From Chromatiaceae bacterium (GTDB taxonomy: Bacteria > Pseudomonadota > Gammaproteobacteria > Chromatiales > Chromatiaceae), in the NCBI GenBank assembly GCA_024235175.1, contig JACKMX010000002.1, forward strand, positions 986,001 to 1,050,000: a DNA stretch of 64,000 nucleotides, in the 5' to 3' direction. How positions within the stretch are numbered: the stretch's first letter is position 1; each line of letters starts with the position of its first letter. Made by a program: the position numbers and the translations under genes. The notes beneath the pieces are model-generated. The model ran no database searches. It was not told where the DNA came from and saw only the letters and a program-made list of their open reading frames with translations. Shown in pieces: positions 53,606-62,355 of the stretch.

Positions 53606-53799
53606 ATGGCCCGCATACCAGCAGAGCAGATCGACCGCCTGAAACAATCAGTCTCCCTGCAACGCCTGGCGGAGAGCCAAGGCGTGAAGCTGAAACGCCC
53701 GGTGTCGACCTGATCGGGCTCTGTCCCTTCTACGATGACAAAGAACCTTTACTGGTCATCACCCCGAAACAAAATCTCTGGCACTGTCTGGGAGCCTGC
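53606..53799 (+). pseudogene. CHC2 zinc-finger DNA primase remnant (frameshifted and truncated)
   Basis: Starts MARIPAEQIDRLKQSVSLQR after GGAGGGG. After KLKR the frame shifts (an in-frame TGA ends the first frame at about 53712) and continues in another frame as GVDLIGLCPFYDDKEP and KQNLWHCLGACQ. These are the two halves of the CHC2-type zinc-binding motif found in primases of phages, plasmids and integrative elements. The sequence stops exactly where the 501-bp repeat begins. Confidence 0.75.
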
Positions 53800-54300
53800 C
53801 AGCGAGTAGCCCGGATTAAGTGAAACGTAATCCGGGATAAACTCCTCCAACGATCAACTACCGCCCAAGCCAAACTCCGGGAGGCACATTTTTCTTCACC
53901 GTCAAGCTATGCGATCGCTCCGCTAGTCATCTTATAACGCATATTCTACTCGCTGCGGAGAAATATTTGGGGTCAGTACCGAATGGCACTTAGTTTAAGC
54001 CGATACGGGTTGTTTCTGGAGGAAACGCCAGTGGCAGGCGACCCACAGGGATGTGGGAAGGTAGAGCAATGCAGGAGCAATTGCCGAGATGCCACTGTCG
54101 AGCCTACGCCGCACATGGACGTGCAAGTGCCGCGTAAGGCAGGAGCCGATAGCGGCCATGGACGTATTTACGGCGTTTTCCGGAAGAAATGACCTGTGTC
54201 GGCTAGTCAACTACTCGACGATTATAGTTAAGCATGTGCCATTCGGGTCAGTACCCTACAGCCCAACTCACAGAAAATAATAGATGCGTCCCCATTTTCA
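53800..54300 (+). repeat. 501-bp direct repeat, copy B
   Basis: Matches 46913-47413 end to end with a few substitutions. It truncates the primase remnant on the left and runs up to the gspA upstream region on the right. Confidence 0.9.
53971..54256 (+). repeat. Dispersed small element, copy 4
   Basis: Same structure as copy 3, with GGTCAGTACC direct repeats outside AATGGCAC / GTGCCATT ends; carries the 69-codon open frame at 53983-54192. Confidence 0.85.
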
Positions 54301-54377
54301 CAGATAAGTTGAACGCAGGGTTTTGATCAAGGATGATTGTGACCACAGAGACCGGTGACAATCAATTCCAATTCTCA

Positions 54378-56096
54378 ATGTACACGAAATATTTCGGACT
54401 AAAAGAACCTGGATTCTCAATCACGCCCGATCCGCGTTTCCTATATCTCAGCGAGGATCACCGTGAGGCGCTCGCCCACCTGCTCTACGGCGCTGGTGAG
54501 GGCGGCGGGTTCGTCCTGTTGACCGGGGAGGTTGGTACAGGAAAAACAACCATATGCCGTACCTTTCTTGAACAGCTGCCGCAAGAGGTGGATGTGGCAC
54601 TGATACTCAACCCGCCGCTTACCGTTCCGGATCTTCTGTACGCCATTTGTGAAGAGTTCGGTATCCCGGTCTCTGCCACTATCGAATCGCCGCGTGTATT
54701 GGTGGCGAGGCTCAACCGGTATCTGTTGGAGGCGCATGCGCGGAACCGGCGGCCAGTGCTTCTGATTGATGAGGCTCAGAATCTCAGCCCCGATGTACTG
54801 GAGCAGATCCGACTTCTGACCAATCTGGAAACCCACACTCACAAGCTGTTACAGATCTTTCTGGTGGGACAACCGGAGTTGCGCGACCTGCTTGATACCA
54901 GAGAGCTGCGGCAGATCTCACAACGGATCACCGCACGCTATCACCTGCTGCCTCTTTCCCGGCGTGAAACATCGAACTATGTCGCCCATCGGCTGGCGGT
55001 TGCAGGTATTGAACGGGCGTTATTCACAAGCGGCGCATTAAAGCGCGTGCATGAATTGTCAGGCGGTATACCCCGGATAATAAATATTCTTTGCGACAGA
55101 GCCTTGCTGGGTGCATACGCGACCCGCAGGCAGGTAGTCAATCGGCGCATTGTGAACAAAGCAGCGGCAGAGTTGAGGGAAAAGCGGCCTTCGACCAATT
55201 TTAACAAACCGTTGAGTGGTCTGATTCTTTTCTTTCTTTTAGCGGGCGGGGGGGTTCTGCTATACAGTTGGAAGGAGGGTCTGGTACCTGGTGATCCGGT
55301 AGTGCCCGCAGCAGCGATAATAACCCCTCCTGAAACGGCAGCTTCCGAACAGGGGATTGATCCGGTCCCGCCTGCAGCTCCAGCCGAAAGTGAGGAGGTT
55401 CCCGCAGTTGCCGAGGAGGCAGAGCCGGTCGACGAGGCGCCGGTAATTACAGCTGATCCTGTCAACACAGCTGATCCCGTCGAGCAGCCCGATCTCGAGA
55501 GCATGCTAATAAGTGAGCCGACCGGGATGAAAGAGCTGCTGGCGCTTTGGGGGCTGGAGCCAACCGAGGCCGATGTCCTGGAGGATCCATGCGGCTACGC
55601 TCTCACCCAGGGCCTACGCTGTCGCAAAAGCAGGGGGGGCTGGGAAAAAATCGTGCACTATAACCGGCCGGTATTGATAGAGCTGGGAAAGGAGAACGGT
55701 GCAAGCTACGCTCTGGTCACAGGGCTGGGTTCGCAATACGCGAAGTTGCGCAGGGATGGAGCCAGTACCGAGATTCCTCTGCTCGAGATAACCCCCCGCT
55801 GGCAGGGGGACTTTCTGTTTCTTTGGAAAACACCTCCTGGCGGCGACATTCTCATTGGGCCCGGTTCGACCGGAGCGGAAGTTCATTGGTTATACAAAAA
55901 CCTCTCCCGCAACACCGACTCGGAAAGTGGAAGTACCTTTGTGGACCTTTTCGATTCCGCACTGCGTGAGTCGGTGCTGGATTTCCAACGCCGGCGGGGA
56001 TTACAACCTGACGGAATCGCCGGACCGGAGACGATCATAGAGCTGAACACAGTAGGCGGTTCACCCGAAATTCCCCGCCTGGAGCAGACCCGCTGA
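54378..56096 (+). CDS. gspA: GspA/ExeA-type AAA ATPase for type II secretion assembly
   Basis: 572 residues from the ATG at 54378, giving the family start MYTKYFGLKEPGFSITPDP; an upstream ATG at 54333 is less likely. Cytoplasmic AAA domain: Walker A GEVGTGKTT, Walker B VLLIDEAQNL, VGQPELRDLLDT. One membrane segment (about 285-302, LSGLILFFLLAGGGVLLY), an acidic Pro/Ala-rich linker, a peptidase C39-like fold region, and a C-terminal peptidoglycan-binding domain (VLDFQRRRGLQPDGIAGPET). GspA with GspB is known to help insert the secretin GspD through peptidoglycan. The gspB gene follows after 4 bases. No other gsp gene is present in the window. Confidence 0.88.
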   Translation: MYTKYFGLKEPGFSITPDPRFLYLSEDHREALAHLLYGAGEGGGFVLLTGEVGTGKTTICRTFLEQLPQEVDVALILNPPLTVPDLLYAICEEFGIPVSATIESPRVLVARLNRYLLEAHARNRRPVLLIDEAQNLSPDVLEQIRLLTNLETHTHKLLQIFLVGQPELRDLLDTRELRQISQRITARYHLLPLSRRETSNYVAHRLAVAGIERALFTSGALKRVHELSGGIPRIINILCDRALLGAYATRRQVVNRRIVNKAAAELREKRPSTNFNKPLSGLILFFLLAGGGVLLYSWKEGLVPGDPVVPAAAIITPPETAASEQGIDPVPPAAPAESEEVPAVAEEAEPVDEAPVITADPVNTADPVEQPDLESMLISEPTGMKELLALWGLEPTEADVLEDPCGYALTQGLRCRKSRGGWEKIVHYNRPVLIELGKENGASYALVTGLGSQYAKLRRDGASTEIPLLEITPRWQGDFLFLWKTPPGGDILIGPGSTGAEVHWLYKNLSRNTDSESGSTFVDLFDSALRESVLDFQRRRGLQPDGIAGPETIIELNTVGGSPEIPRLEQTR

Positions 56097-56100
56097 CGCC

Positions 56101-57048
56101 ATGTCCTATATTCTCGAAGCACTTAAAAAATCCCAGCAGGAGCGTGAGCTCGGAAAAATACCCGACCTGATGTTTACGCCTCTGCCCGGGCCGCCGAAGA
56201 GGAAAAACAGGTCGTCGTGGTTGCTGCTGATCCTCCTCCTGCTGCTTGTCCCGGCAATTGTGCTTTTCCTGATCTTTTCTCCCCCTTCAGCGGAAAAGCA
56301 AACGGCACCGTTGACCGGGCTGCCGCCCCAACCCGGGAATCAACCGGCAGCCGCTATTGCCGTTCCCGAGCAGGCCCAATCGGAGCGCGCGGAGAAGCTT
56401 ATCCCTGCCGTTCAGCCATCTCCCGACAGTACGAAAAGCCCCCCTGCCCCTTCAACCCGAGCAGCGGACGATGAGAAACCGGCCCGATTTCAGGTAAAAG
56501 CAGATTCCAGGGCTCCATCTTCTAAAACACCCAGGCCGAGAACGCAGATTAAGAAAACCGAGCCGGCTTCGGTTGCAGGATTGGATGTATCGGAGGAGGA
56601 GATCAGGCGCCGGCGCATGCGGGAAGAAGAGCTTCTGGAGATTAAAAAGCAAATCGAAATGGAGCGGGCAAAAGCCAATAAAACGGAGTTTCCGCAAGTA
56701 ATGATAATACCGGAATCTCCTACATGGACAGGGAGCAGGGGGGAGAGCGGCGGGCGTGAAACTGTTCCGGAGTCAGAAGCTGCGGGTCAGAAAACCGTCA
56801 TCGCACGAAAAGATCTCCCTGGACCGGCACGGCTGCTGCCTCCGGATGTTCGGGATCGACTGCCACCAATAAAAATCAGCATTTTGTCCTATTCAAAAAC
56901 AGCGAACAGTCGCTTCATCAGACTCAACGGAGAGAAGATCTGGGAAGGGGGTAAACAGGACAGCGGCCTGATGGTCGAGGAGATTCTGCAGGACGGCGTG
57001 ATATTCAGTTTTGACGGCCACCGCTTCTTTCATTTCATGTATCAGTGA
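56101..57048 (+). CDS. gspB: GspB-type secretion assembly protein
   Basis: 315 residues. It starts MSYILEALKKSQQERELG, a near-invariant opening of GspB. One membrane segment (about 39-61, SSWLLLILLLLLVPAIVLFLI), a long Pro/Lys/Glu-rich periplasmic linker with a charged coiled-coil patch (about 165-200), and the C-terminal T2SSB domain (PPIKISILSYSKTANSRFIR, GVIFSFDGHRFF). Works with GspA in outer-membrane secretin assembly. Confidence 0.87.
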   Translation: MSYILEALKKSQQERELGKIPDLMFTPLPGPPKRKNRSSWLLLILLLLLVPAIVLFLIFSPPSAEKQTAPLTGLPPQPGNQPAAAIAVPEQAQSERAEKLIPAVQPSPDSTKSPPAPSTRAADDEKPARFQVKADSRAPSSKTPRPRTQIKKTEPASVAGLDVSEEEIRRRRMREEELLEIKKQIEMERAKANKTEFPQVMIIPESPTWTGSRGESGGRETVPESEAAGQKTVIARKDLPGPARLLPPDVRDRLPPIKISILSYSKTANSRFIRLNGEKIWEGGKQDSGLMVEEILQDGVIFSFDGHRFFHFMYQ

Positions 57049-57054
57049 ATCAGG

Positions 57055-57138
57055 GGTCAGGTCTCTGATTTATAATAATACGCAACTCAATGTTAACTGA
57101 ATCCCGATATTCCACGATTCCAAATCAAAGACCTGACC
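57055..57138. repeat. Palindromic repeat GGTCAGGTCT ... AGACCTGACC
   Basis: Inverted arms GGTCAGGTCT and AGACCTGACC with internal TGATTT/AAATCA complementarity, spanning 84 bp between gspB and the convergent lipoprotein gene. It belongs to the same family as 25201-25266. Confidence 0.8.
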
Positions 57139-57222
57139 AGACTCTTCGGTTTCTTGAACTCTTCCCGCTCCGGTGTCAGTTTTCCATCGAGGAAAAGGGT
57201 AATGACCTCTTTTCCCCCGGAT

Positions 57223-58731
57223 TCACCGCACCACGCCCGCATCCCTGATCACTTTGTACTCCGCGAAATCCAGAAGCCTTGCCGCACTCAGCTCTGCCGG
57301 ATCGGAGATACTGCGCCGCGTGATGCGGCTCATCGATCTGACATCGCCGGAGTTGTGATACCAGGTTGTTTTGTTGGCAAGCCCCAGCGCATGAATCAGC
57401 TCGTGACTGAGAATATACGGGTCGTCCCGGTCGGCGCCATGGAGCCCTATGCCGAGGAAGTTTTTACCCGTTGGCACAAAACTGCCCTGAGTCAAACGCG
57501 ATCCGACATAGCCCACCTGTCGATCCATGAACAGCACGGTGACCTCCCGGCGGTTGGGGATGACCCACTTCGCCGCGTTGATTGCACTGCCGAGCACGGC
57601 GTCGCCTTCACGGCTGAGTGCATCGCTCAAGCCCATGCTCAGATTCTGTGGCAGCAGGCGCAGCCAGGCATCGTATTTGACGGCGAGCTGCCGCCCATCG
57701 TCGGGCCGCAGGCTGACTTCGCGGAACGTCAGTAAAATGCAGTAGTTGGCGTACCAGCGGATGGTGCGTTCGATTTCGCTGCGTATCTGGGCATTGGACC
57801 AACTTATTGATTGCGCCGGCGCCGGGTTGGCGGCCAGGCTCGGAACCTTGATGTAATTGATGGTTGTCCGCAGCATTGGCAGGTTGGCGTAACTGGCGGA
57901 AACTTTATCCCGTACGGCAGGCTGCAAACGTTGAATGGGACTGGGCACTCGACGGTAATTCCAGCCGCTGACGGCCTCGGTGTAAAAACCCGGGCACTCC
58001 AGCAACTGCTCGCGTGGTATCAGATCTTCTGGGCGAATCACTCCAGGCGCGGGTGCCGGCGGTGTACCGGCTCCGGTTCCCGCTCCAGTCCCGGCCCCGG
58101 TGGTGGAGCCTGCCGATCCGTTCTGAGCACCTGTTCCCGAGTCGGGCTCCAGCAGCTCCGGCTCTGCCTCCTCTTCGGGAGGAGAGGTCTCTTCCGGAAT
58201 AATCTCCTCCTCCCGGCAGTCGAAGCCTCTGCCCTTGAACCCAATGACAGGGGCTTCGATTACGGCCCCACCCGCGCGGCTGGTAATTTGCATTGACAGG
58301 GAGTGCATACCCGCTGTCTGCGGCAGAAAGGTAAGGTAAACATCAAATGATTCACCCGGTGCCATTACCGCGCTGCGCAAGGTGTGAGCCGACCAGTTCC
58401 GATCGGCTGCATCTGTAAAGCTGACTTGGGTGGTGATCGTACGGTCACTGCGATTTCGAAGAATATAGAGGCGTTGCTGATAGTAGGGCTCACCGGTGTT
58501 TTTTACGCAGGCCCGGAAAGCCGCATAAGTATATCCTTGGTTTCCCCTTGCGACCTCAATGGCACTGGTTCCATTGGTAACCGCTGCGGCAGCAGTACCA
58601 TCCGGTATTGCCGGTGCGGCTGCGCCAATCACTCCGCCGGCAGCAGTAGTTGGGCTGGTCGGGTTGCAGCCAGTCAATGCCAACATCCAAAGCACGATAA
58701 TAAGATGTCGAATGGTTTTTTGTTGTGGCAT
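57223..58731 (-). CDS. Lipoprotein with zinc-metalloprotease motif
   Basis: 502 residues from the ATG at 58731. A lipobox LALTGC near residue 22-24 predicts a lipid-anchored envelope protein. Residues 65-190 look like an Ig-like beta-sandwich; an acidic segment and a Gly/Thr/Ala repeat (about 205-245, GTGAGTGAGT type) form a linker. The C-terminal domain carries SHELIHALGLANKTTWYH. The HExxH supplies two zinc His and the Glu base; the third ligand is not at the metzincin +10 position. Four or more Cys may pair. Convergent to gspAB; being a candidate type II secretion substrate is inference. Proteolysis is not proven. Confidence 0.65.
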   Translation of the reverse strand: MPQQKTIRHLIIVLWMLALTGCNPTSPTTAAGGVIGAAAPAIPDGTAAAAVTNGTSAIEVARGNQGYTYAAFRACVKNTGEPYYQQRLYILRNRSDRTITTQVSFTDAADRNWSAHTLRSAVMAPGESFDVYLTFLPQTAGMHSLSMQITSRAGGAVIEAPVIGFKGRGFDCREEEIIPEETSPPEEEAEPELLEPDSGTGAQNGSAGSTTGAGTGAGTGAGTPPAPAPGVIRPEDLIPREQLLECPGFYTEAVSGWNYRRVPSPIQRLQPAVRDKVSASYANLPMLRTTINYIKVPSLAANPAPAQSISWSNAQIRSEIERTIRWYANYCILLTFREVSLRPDDGRQLAVKYDAWLRLLPQNLSMGLSDALSREGDAVLGSAINAAKWVIPNRREVTVLFMDRQVGYVGSRLTQGSFVPTGKNFLGIGLHGADRDDPYILSHELIHALGLANKTTWYHNSGDVRSMSRITRRSISDPAELSAARLLDFAEYKVIRDAGVVR

Positions 58732-58797
58732 CAGCTCAGTGTTTAATAACATGGTGTAGTACCTGGTTATCGAGACCGATATGTGGTGCACTTTGAG

Positions 58798-59913
58798 TCA
58801 GCTGCCTGATTCCGGGGAAAGCGTCAGCATGTGATTATCCCAACGATAGCCGGGAAAAGAGAGATATTCCAGGGCGGCCAGGTTTTCCTCAATGCGCACA
58901 ACCCCACCGCCTCCATCGCTGATCAGAAATTCACTCCCACCGCCGGTCACCGGGCCGATGCCACATGCATCCTGCTGTTCATGTGCGCCAAGATAATCGC
59001 CCCCGGACGACCAGAGGGTCACCAGGCCTCCACGCGGAGAGGAGACCGCAAAACACTTACCGTCGGCACTGAACGTCACGCCGCCGCAATAATTTTTCAA
59101 CCGGCGCTGAATGGCGACCGGCGCAGTCAGCAGACGAATCGGCCGATCTCCCTGCTGGATCGCAATCAATGGCGGTAGCAGCTGCGGCTGGCCTTCGAAC
59201 TGCATCGCGATTGCAACCCGGTCGTCCGGCGATACATCGATATGCCGGATGCTCAGCTGATGCCATTGCGGCTCAGGTTCCCGCCGGTGCAACAGCCGGC
59301 CGCTGGCGAGGTCCAGATAGGCAAGGCTGGAAAGCATGCTCGCAAGGTTGGACTTGACGCGGGGCAGATCCGGATGCGTGCGGATACCGCCATTGGCCAC
59401 CACCAGGGTTCTGCCATCGGCCAGCAACCGGATTTCGTGGGGTCCTACACCATGGCTGGACAACTCACCGACACGCCGGCAGTCACTGCCGGCATCGTAA
59501 ACTCCAACCACGCCGCGGCCCGATTCGTAGGCATTTTCGCTGCAGAGCAACCGGCTTCCGTCGGCTGTGAACAGGCCGTGCCCGTAAAAATGGCGGCCTG
59601 GCGCGGCGGCGATCCTATGCGTGGCCTGGCCGCTGGCAAGGTCAATAATCCACACGAAGGTACCGGGTCTGCGTGCGAAAACGGCAGCACGGCGCTGCCG
59701 GGGATCCAGTGCTACACCATGCCCCCGCTCCGGCAACGGGATGTTTAACAGCAGCCGGCCACTCAGATCGACCATACTCAGGAAATGTCCGCCGTTATCA
59801 TCGCTGCGACAACTGATCAGCAGCTGCTGCCGGTGGGCAGCCCTGATGCCAGCCGGGCCGAGCAGCAGTGCCGCCAGGCCAAAACCGATGAACTCCCTTC
59901 TGTCAATCGCCAT
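58798..59913 (-). CDS. DUF1513 (COG3490) beta-propeller-like periplasmic protein
   Basis: 371 residues from ATG 59913, with a twin-arginine-like leader (DRREFIGFGLAALLLG). The repeats (HGVALDPRQRRAAVFARRPG, HGLFTADGSRLLCSEN, HIDVSPDDRVAIAMQFEG) suggest a seven-bladed propeller. It is the last gene of the iron-regulated cassette (COG3487-3488-3489-3490) found in many proteobacteria; its biochemical role is unknown. Start overlaps the imelysin stop by 11 bases. Confidence 0.85.
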   Translation of the reverse strand: MAIDRREFIGFGLAALLLGPAGIRAAHRQQLLISCRSDDNGGHFLSMVDLSGRLLLNIPLPERGHGVALDPRQRRAAVFARRPGTFVWIIDLASGQATHRIAAAPGRHFYGHGLFTADGSRLLCSENAYESGRGVVGVYDAGSDCRRVGELSSHGVGPHEIRLLADGRTLVVANGGIRTHPDLPRVKSNLASMLSSLAYLDLASGRLLHRREPEPQWHQLSIRHIDVSPDDRVAIAMQFEGQPQLLPPLIAIQQGDRPIRLLTAPVAIQRRLKNYCGGVTFSADGKCFAVSSPRGGLVTLWSSGGDYLGAHEQQDACGIGPVTGGGSEFLISDGGGGVVRIEENLAALEYLSFPGYRWDNHMLTLSPESGS

Positions 59914-60937
59914 CGAGGCTGTTGAACCCAAGTGAAAGATTCAGCGTTGTGGCAAGGTCGCCTGCCACCAGCTGCTTGAGCGCCGACACCTCAGCCTGCA
60001 ACCGGACCAGCAAATCCCTCTGCCCGGGATCCTTTACCGCGTCGGAGAGCGGCATGTGCAGTTTGTGAAGGATTGCCGAGGCCCGCTCAAAGGCGGCCTC
60101 AATCAACGCATGCGGGGGGTTGCCGGCGAGTTCTGCCGCAAAAGCATGTCGGTATAGCGCATGACAGGCTTCCAGATTGGCGGAGATCGCGGGCAGACCG
60201 GTATTACTGCGCCACCCCTCGACCCGTTTTCCGTTTGCCCGCTGCAGGCTCCGGTCGAGTGGCTTGGCAAGTTTTTGGGTAAGGATCAGCTCGAGTTCGG
60301 TGTGCAGGCTGTTGAGCAGCGTTCCAGCCAGCTCTGCTGCGCTCGTATAGAGCGGGTTACTGGGACCAGGCGTGATGAAGTAGCGCACATAGGGGTCGTC
60401 ACCGGCCGTCCAGTCCCTGACGATTCCATCGGCCATGTCGTGCAGGTTGGCACCAATCGCGACCAGCAGCAGACAGCTCCCGGCATCCGGCGGCGCCCCT
60501 CCGGTAAACAACAGGCGCTCCATCGCGCTCAAGCCCTGCACGGCCACACTCTTGCTTCCTATATCTGAGGCTTGCTGCCGCAGCGCCGGATCTTCCAGCA
60601 GACGGCCGAGGTGCCTGCCAACCACACCTCGCTCGTCCGGCCAGAACGCGAAGCGGTTCTCACGGGCGAGATACTGCACCGGTCCAAAGCGCAGGTGCTG
60701 AACACTCTGCCAGGCCAGAAAAGTGCTGCGGAAACGATCCTGCAGTGCCGACAGAGCGGTGTCCGTCGGTTGGCTGCAGTAGGCCTCCGCTGCCGCATCG
60801 AGTTCAGCCGTCTGTTGCGCCAGTTTCCGGTAGGAGGAGAGAACATGCCGCTCGGCAACAGCCTGAAAATCATAGGCGTGCACCACTGCCTGTGCCAGCA
60901 GCAGGATCATGGTTAAAATTATCTTGTGCCGCATCAA
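59903..60937 (-). CDS. Imelysin-family (COG3489) periplasmic protein
   Basis: 344 residues with a signal peptide (1-21, ending VHA). All-helical imelysin fold with LAWQSVQHLRFGPVQ and SVAVQGLSAMERLLF, where the family's GxHxxE-type site would be; the His is not obvious (QGLSAME). Imelysins are implicated in iron uptake or regulation, with metal-binding but doubtful peptidase activity. Start overlaps the di-haem oxidoreductase stop by 4 bases. Confidence 0.83.
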   Translation of the reverse strand: MMRHKIILTMILLLAQAVVHAYDFQAVAERHVLSSYRKLAQQTAELDAAAEAYCSQPTDTALSALQDRFRSTFLAWQSVQHLRFGPVQYLARENRFAFWPDERGVVGRHLGRLLEDPALRQQASDIGSKSVAVQGLSAMERLLFTGGAPPDAGSCLLLVAIGANLHDMADGIVRDWTAGDDPYVRYFITPGPSNPLYTSAAELAGTLLNSLHTELELILTQKLAKPLDRSLQRANGKRVEGWRSNTGLPAISANLEACHALYRHAFAAELAGNPPHALIEAAFERASAILHKLHMPLSDAVKDPGQRDLLVRLQAEVSALKQLVAGDLATTLNLSLGFNSLDGD

Positions 60938-62355
60938 AGACTCTCCACAAATGCCAGTAACTGTTCACGCTCGCTTCGTTCGAGTGAGGCTACCGCATCG
61001 CGCTGCGCCTGTGCCTCGCCGCCGTGCCACAGGATCGCTTCGAGCAGGCTGCGCGCTCTGCCATCATGCATAAAATAACTGTGTCCGCTCACCTGCGGCG
61101 TCAGACCAACTCCCCATAACGGCGCGGTACGCCACTCACGGCCGTTGGCAAGACCCTCCGGCCTGTGGTCCGCCAATCCTTCACCCATATCATGTAGCAG
61201 CAGGTCGGTATAGGGCGAAATCTCCCGGTCATAACCGGCCGCTGTGCCGCTCCGGCTGACGGTGCGGAATTGTGCTCTGTGACAGCTGTCGCAACCCAGC
61301 CGCCTGAATATCCGTGCACCGGCCAGAACGTCGCCGGCATGCGCATTGCGGCGCGCCGGTACCGCCAGATGAGTGACATAGAATCCGACCAGATCGGTGA
61401 CCTGTTTGTGCGCTTCCAGGTTCTGATACTGTGTGCTGTTGCCATCGGGTGCGGCACGGCAGCGCAGCTGACGTATACTGCAGTCGCCCGCTCCCAGCGG
61501 GTATAACGGAACCGACAACCCCAGATCGATCGAGAAAGCCGCCTGCAGCTGCTGGTCGACGTTTGCTGCACCGGCCTTGTGCCCAAAGCGGCCGAGTGCG
61601 ACTTTCCCCTCAGCCGGGCTCCAGACGCGATTCGCCCGACCGGAGATGCCGTCTCCGTTGCGGTCATCCGGATCCTCCCACGCGAGGATCTCGCCCTCCC
61701 CGACGGCTTCGAGCAGACCGAGTCCGATCAACTGAGGTGCGACACGAGGCGACAGGCGTGCCTGCGGGTGCAGCGGGCCGTATCCCAGCACCGTGGCGGT
61801 ATAATCCGGCTTGCGCAGGCTGACGCGGCTGCCGTCGCCCAGCGTCAGCGGAATCTCTTCGTAGCTGACCGCGAGACGATACTCGGCCCGGTGCCCGGGA
61901 ATCGCGAAACCCTGCAGCTGCAGCCCGTAGGTGGGCTCCGGAACGTTATTGATATGGTGCCTTGCCAGCGCCTGCCGCTGGTTTTCGTCCTGCGGCGGGA
62001 TGTCGATCCGCAGTAGCAACGACATGGCATCGTCACCATCTTCTCCTGGCGGGTGGCCGCGGCCGTTGTTGGGATGACAGGCAGCGCAGGAACGTGCACT
62101 GTACAGTGGGCCGAGACCGTCGGCAGTCTGGGTGGAGGCTGGTGCCGTCACCCAGACACGGCGGAAGAGCGCACGTCCCAGCGTGAAGTCGAGGCCTGCA
62201 TCTTTATGCATACCCGCAACGGGTTGGGAGAACGCTGCGGCATCCATACGTCCGGAAAATGCCGGTTCTCCACCCGGCCGGGCAGACAGCTGCCTAAAGC
62301 AGAGCAATAGCATGAATCCTGACAGCAACAACTTTATCGGACGGGGCAACGTCAT
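60934..62355 (-). CDS. Di-haem oxidoreductase, DUF1111/COG3488
   Basis: 473 residues with a signal peptide (1-25). Two c-type haem motifs: CAACH near residue 92 and CDSCH near 355, plus ISGRANRVWSPAEGKV and SPYTDLLLHDMGEGLAD characteristic of the family (predicted thiol oxidoreductase). Located in the periplasm, where it may change iron redox state for the imelysin proteins. Overlaps both neighbours by 4 bases. Confidence 0.88.
   Translation of the reverse strand: MTLPRPIKLLLSGFMLLLCFRQLSARPGGEPAFSGRMDAAAFSQPVAGMHKDAGLDFTLGRALFRRVWVTAPASTQTADGLGPLYSARSCAACHPNNGRGHPPGEDGDDAMSLLLRIDIPPQDENQRQALARHHINNVPEPTYGLQLQGFAIPGHRAEYRLAVSYEEIPLTLGDGSRVSLRKPDYTATVLGYGPLHPQARLSPRVAPQLIGLGLLEAVGEGEILAWEDPDDRNGDGISGRANRVWSPAEGKVALGRFGHKAGAANVDQQLQAAFSIDLGLSVPLYPLGAGDCSIRQLRCRAAPDGNSTQYQNLEAHKQVTDLVGFYVTHLAVPARRNAHAGDVLAGARIFRRLGCDSCHRAQFRTVSRSGTAAGYDREISPYTDLLLHDMGEGLADHRPEGLANGREWRTAPLWGVGLTPQVSGHSYFMHDGRARSLLEAILWHGGEAQAQRDAVASLERSEREQLLAFVESL

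Noticed and set aside
58075..58115. Short tandem repeat that could suggest a repeat array
   Set aside because: It encodes the Gly/Thr/Ala linker of the lipoprotein in frame; there are no spacers as in CRISPR.
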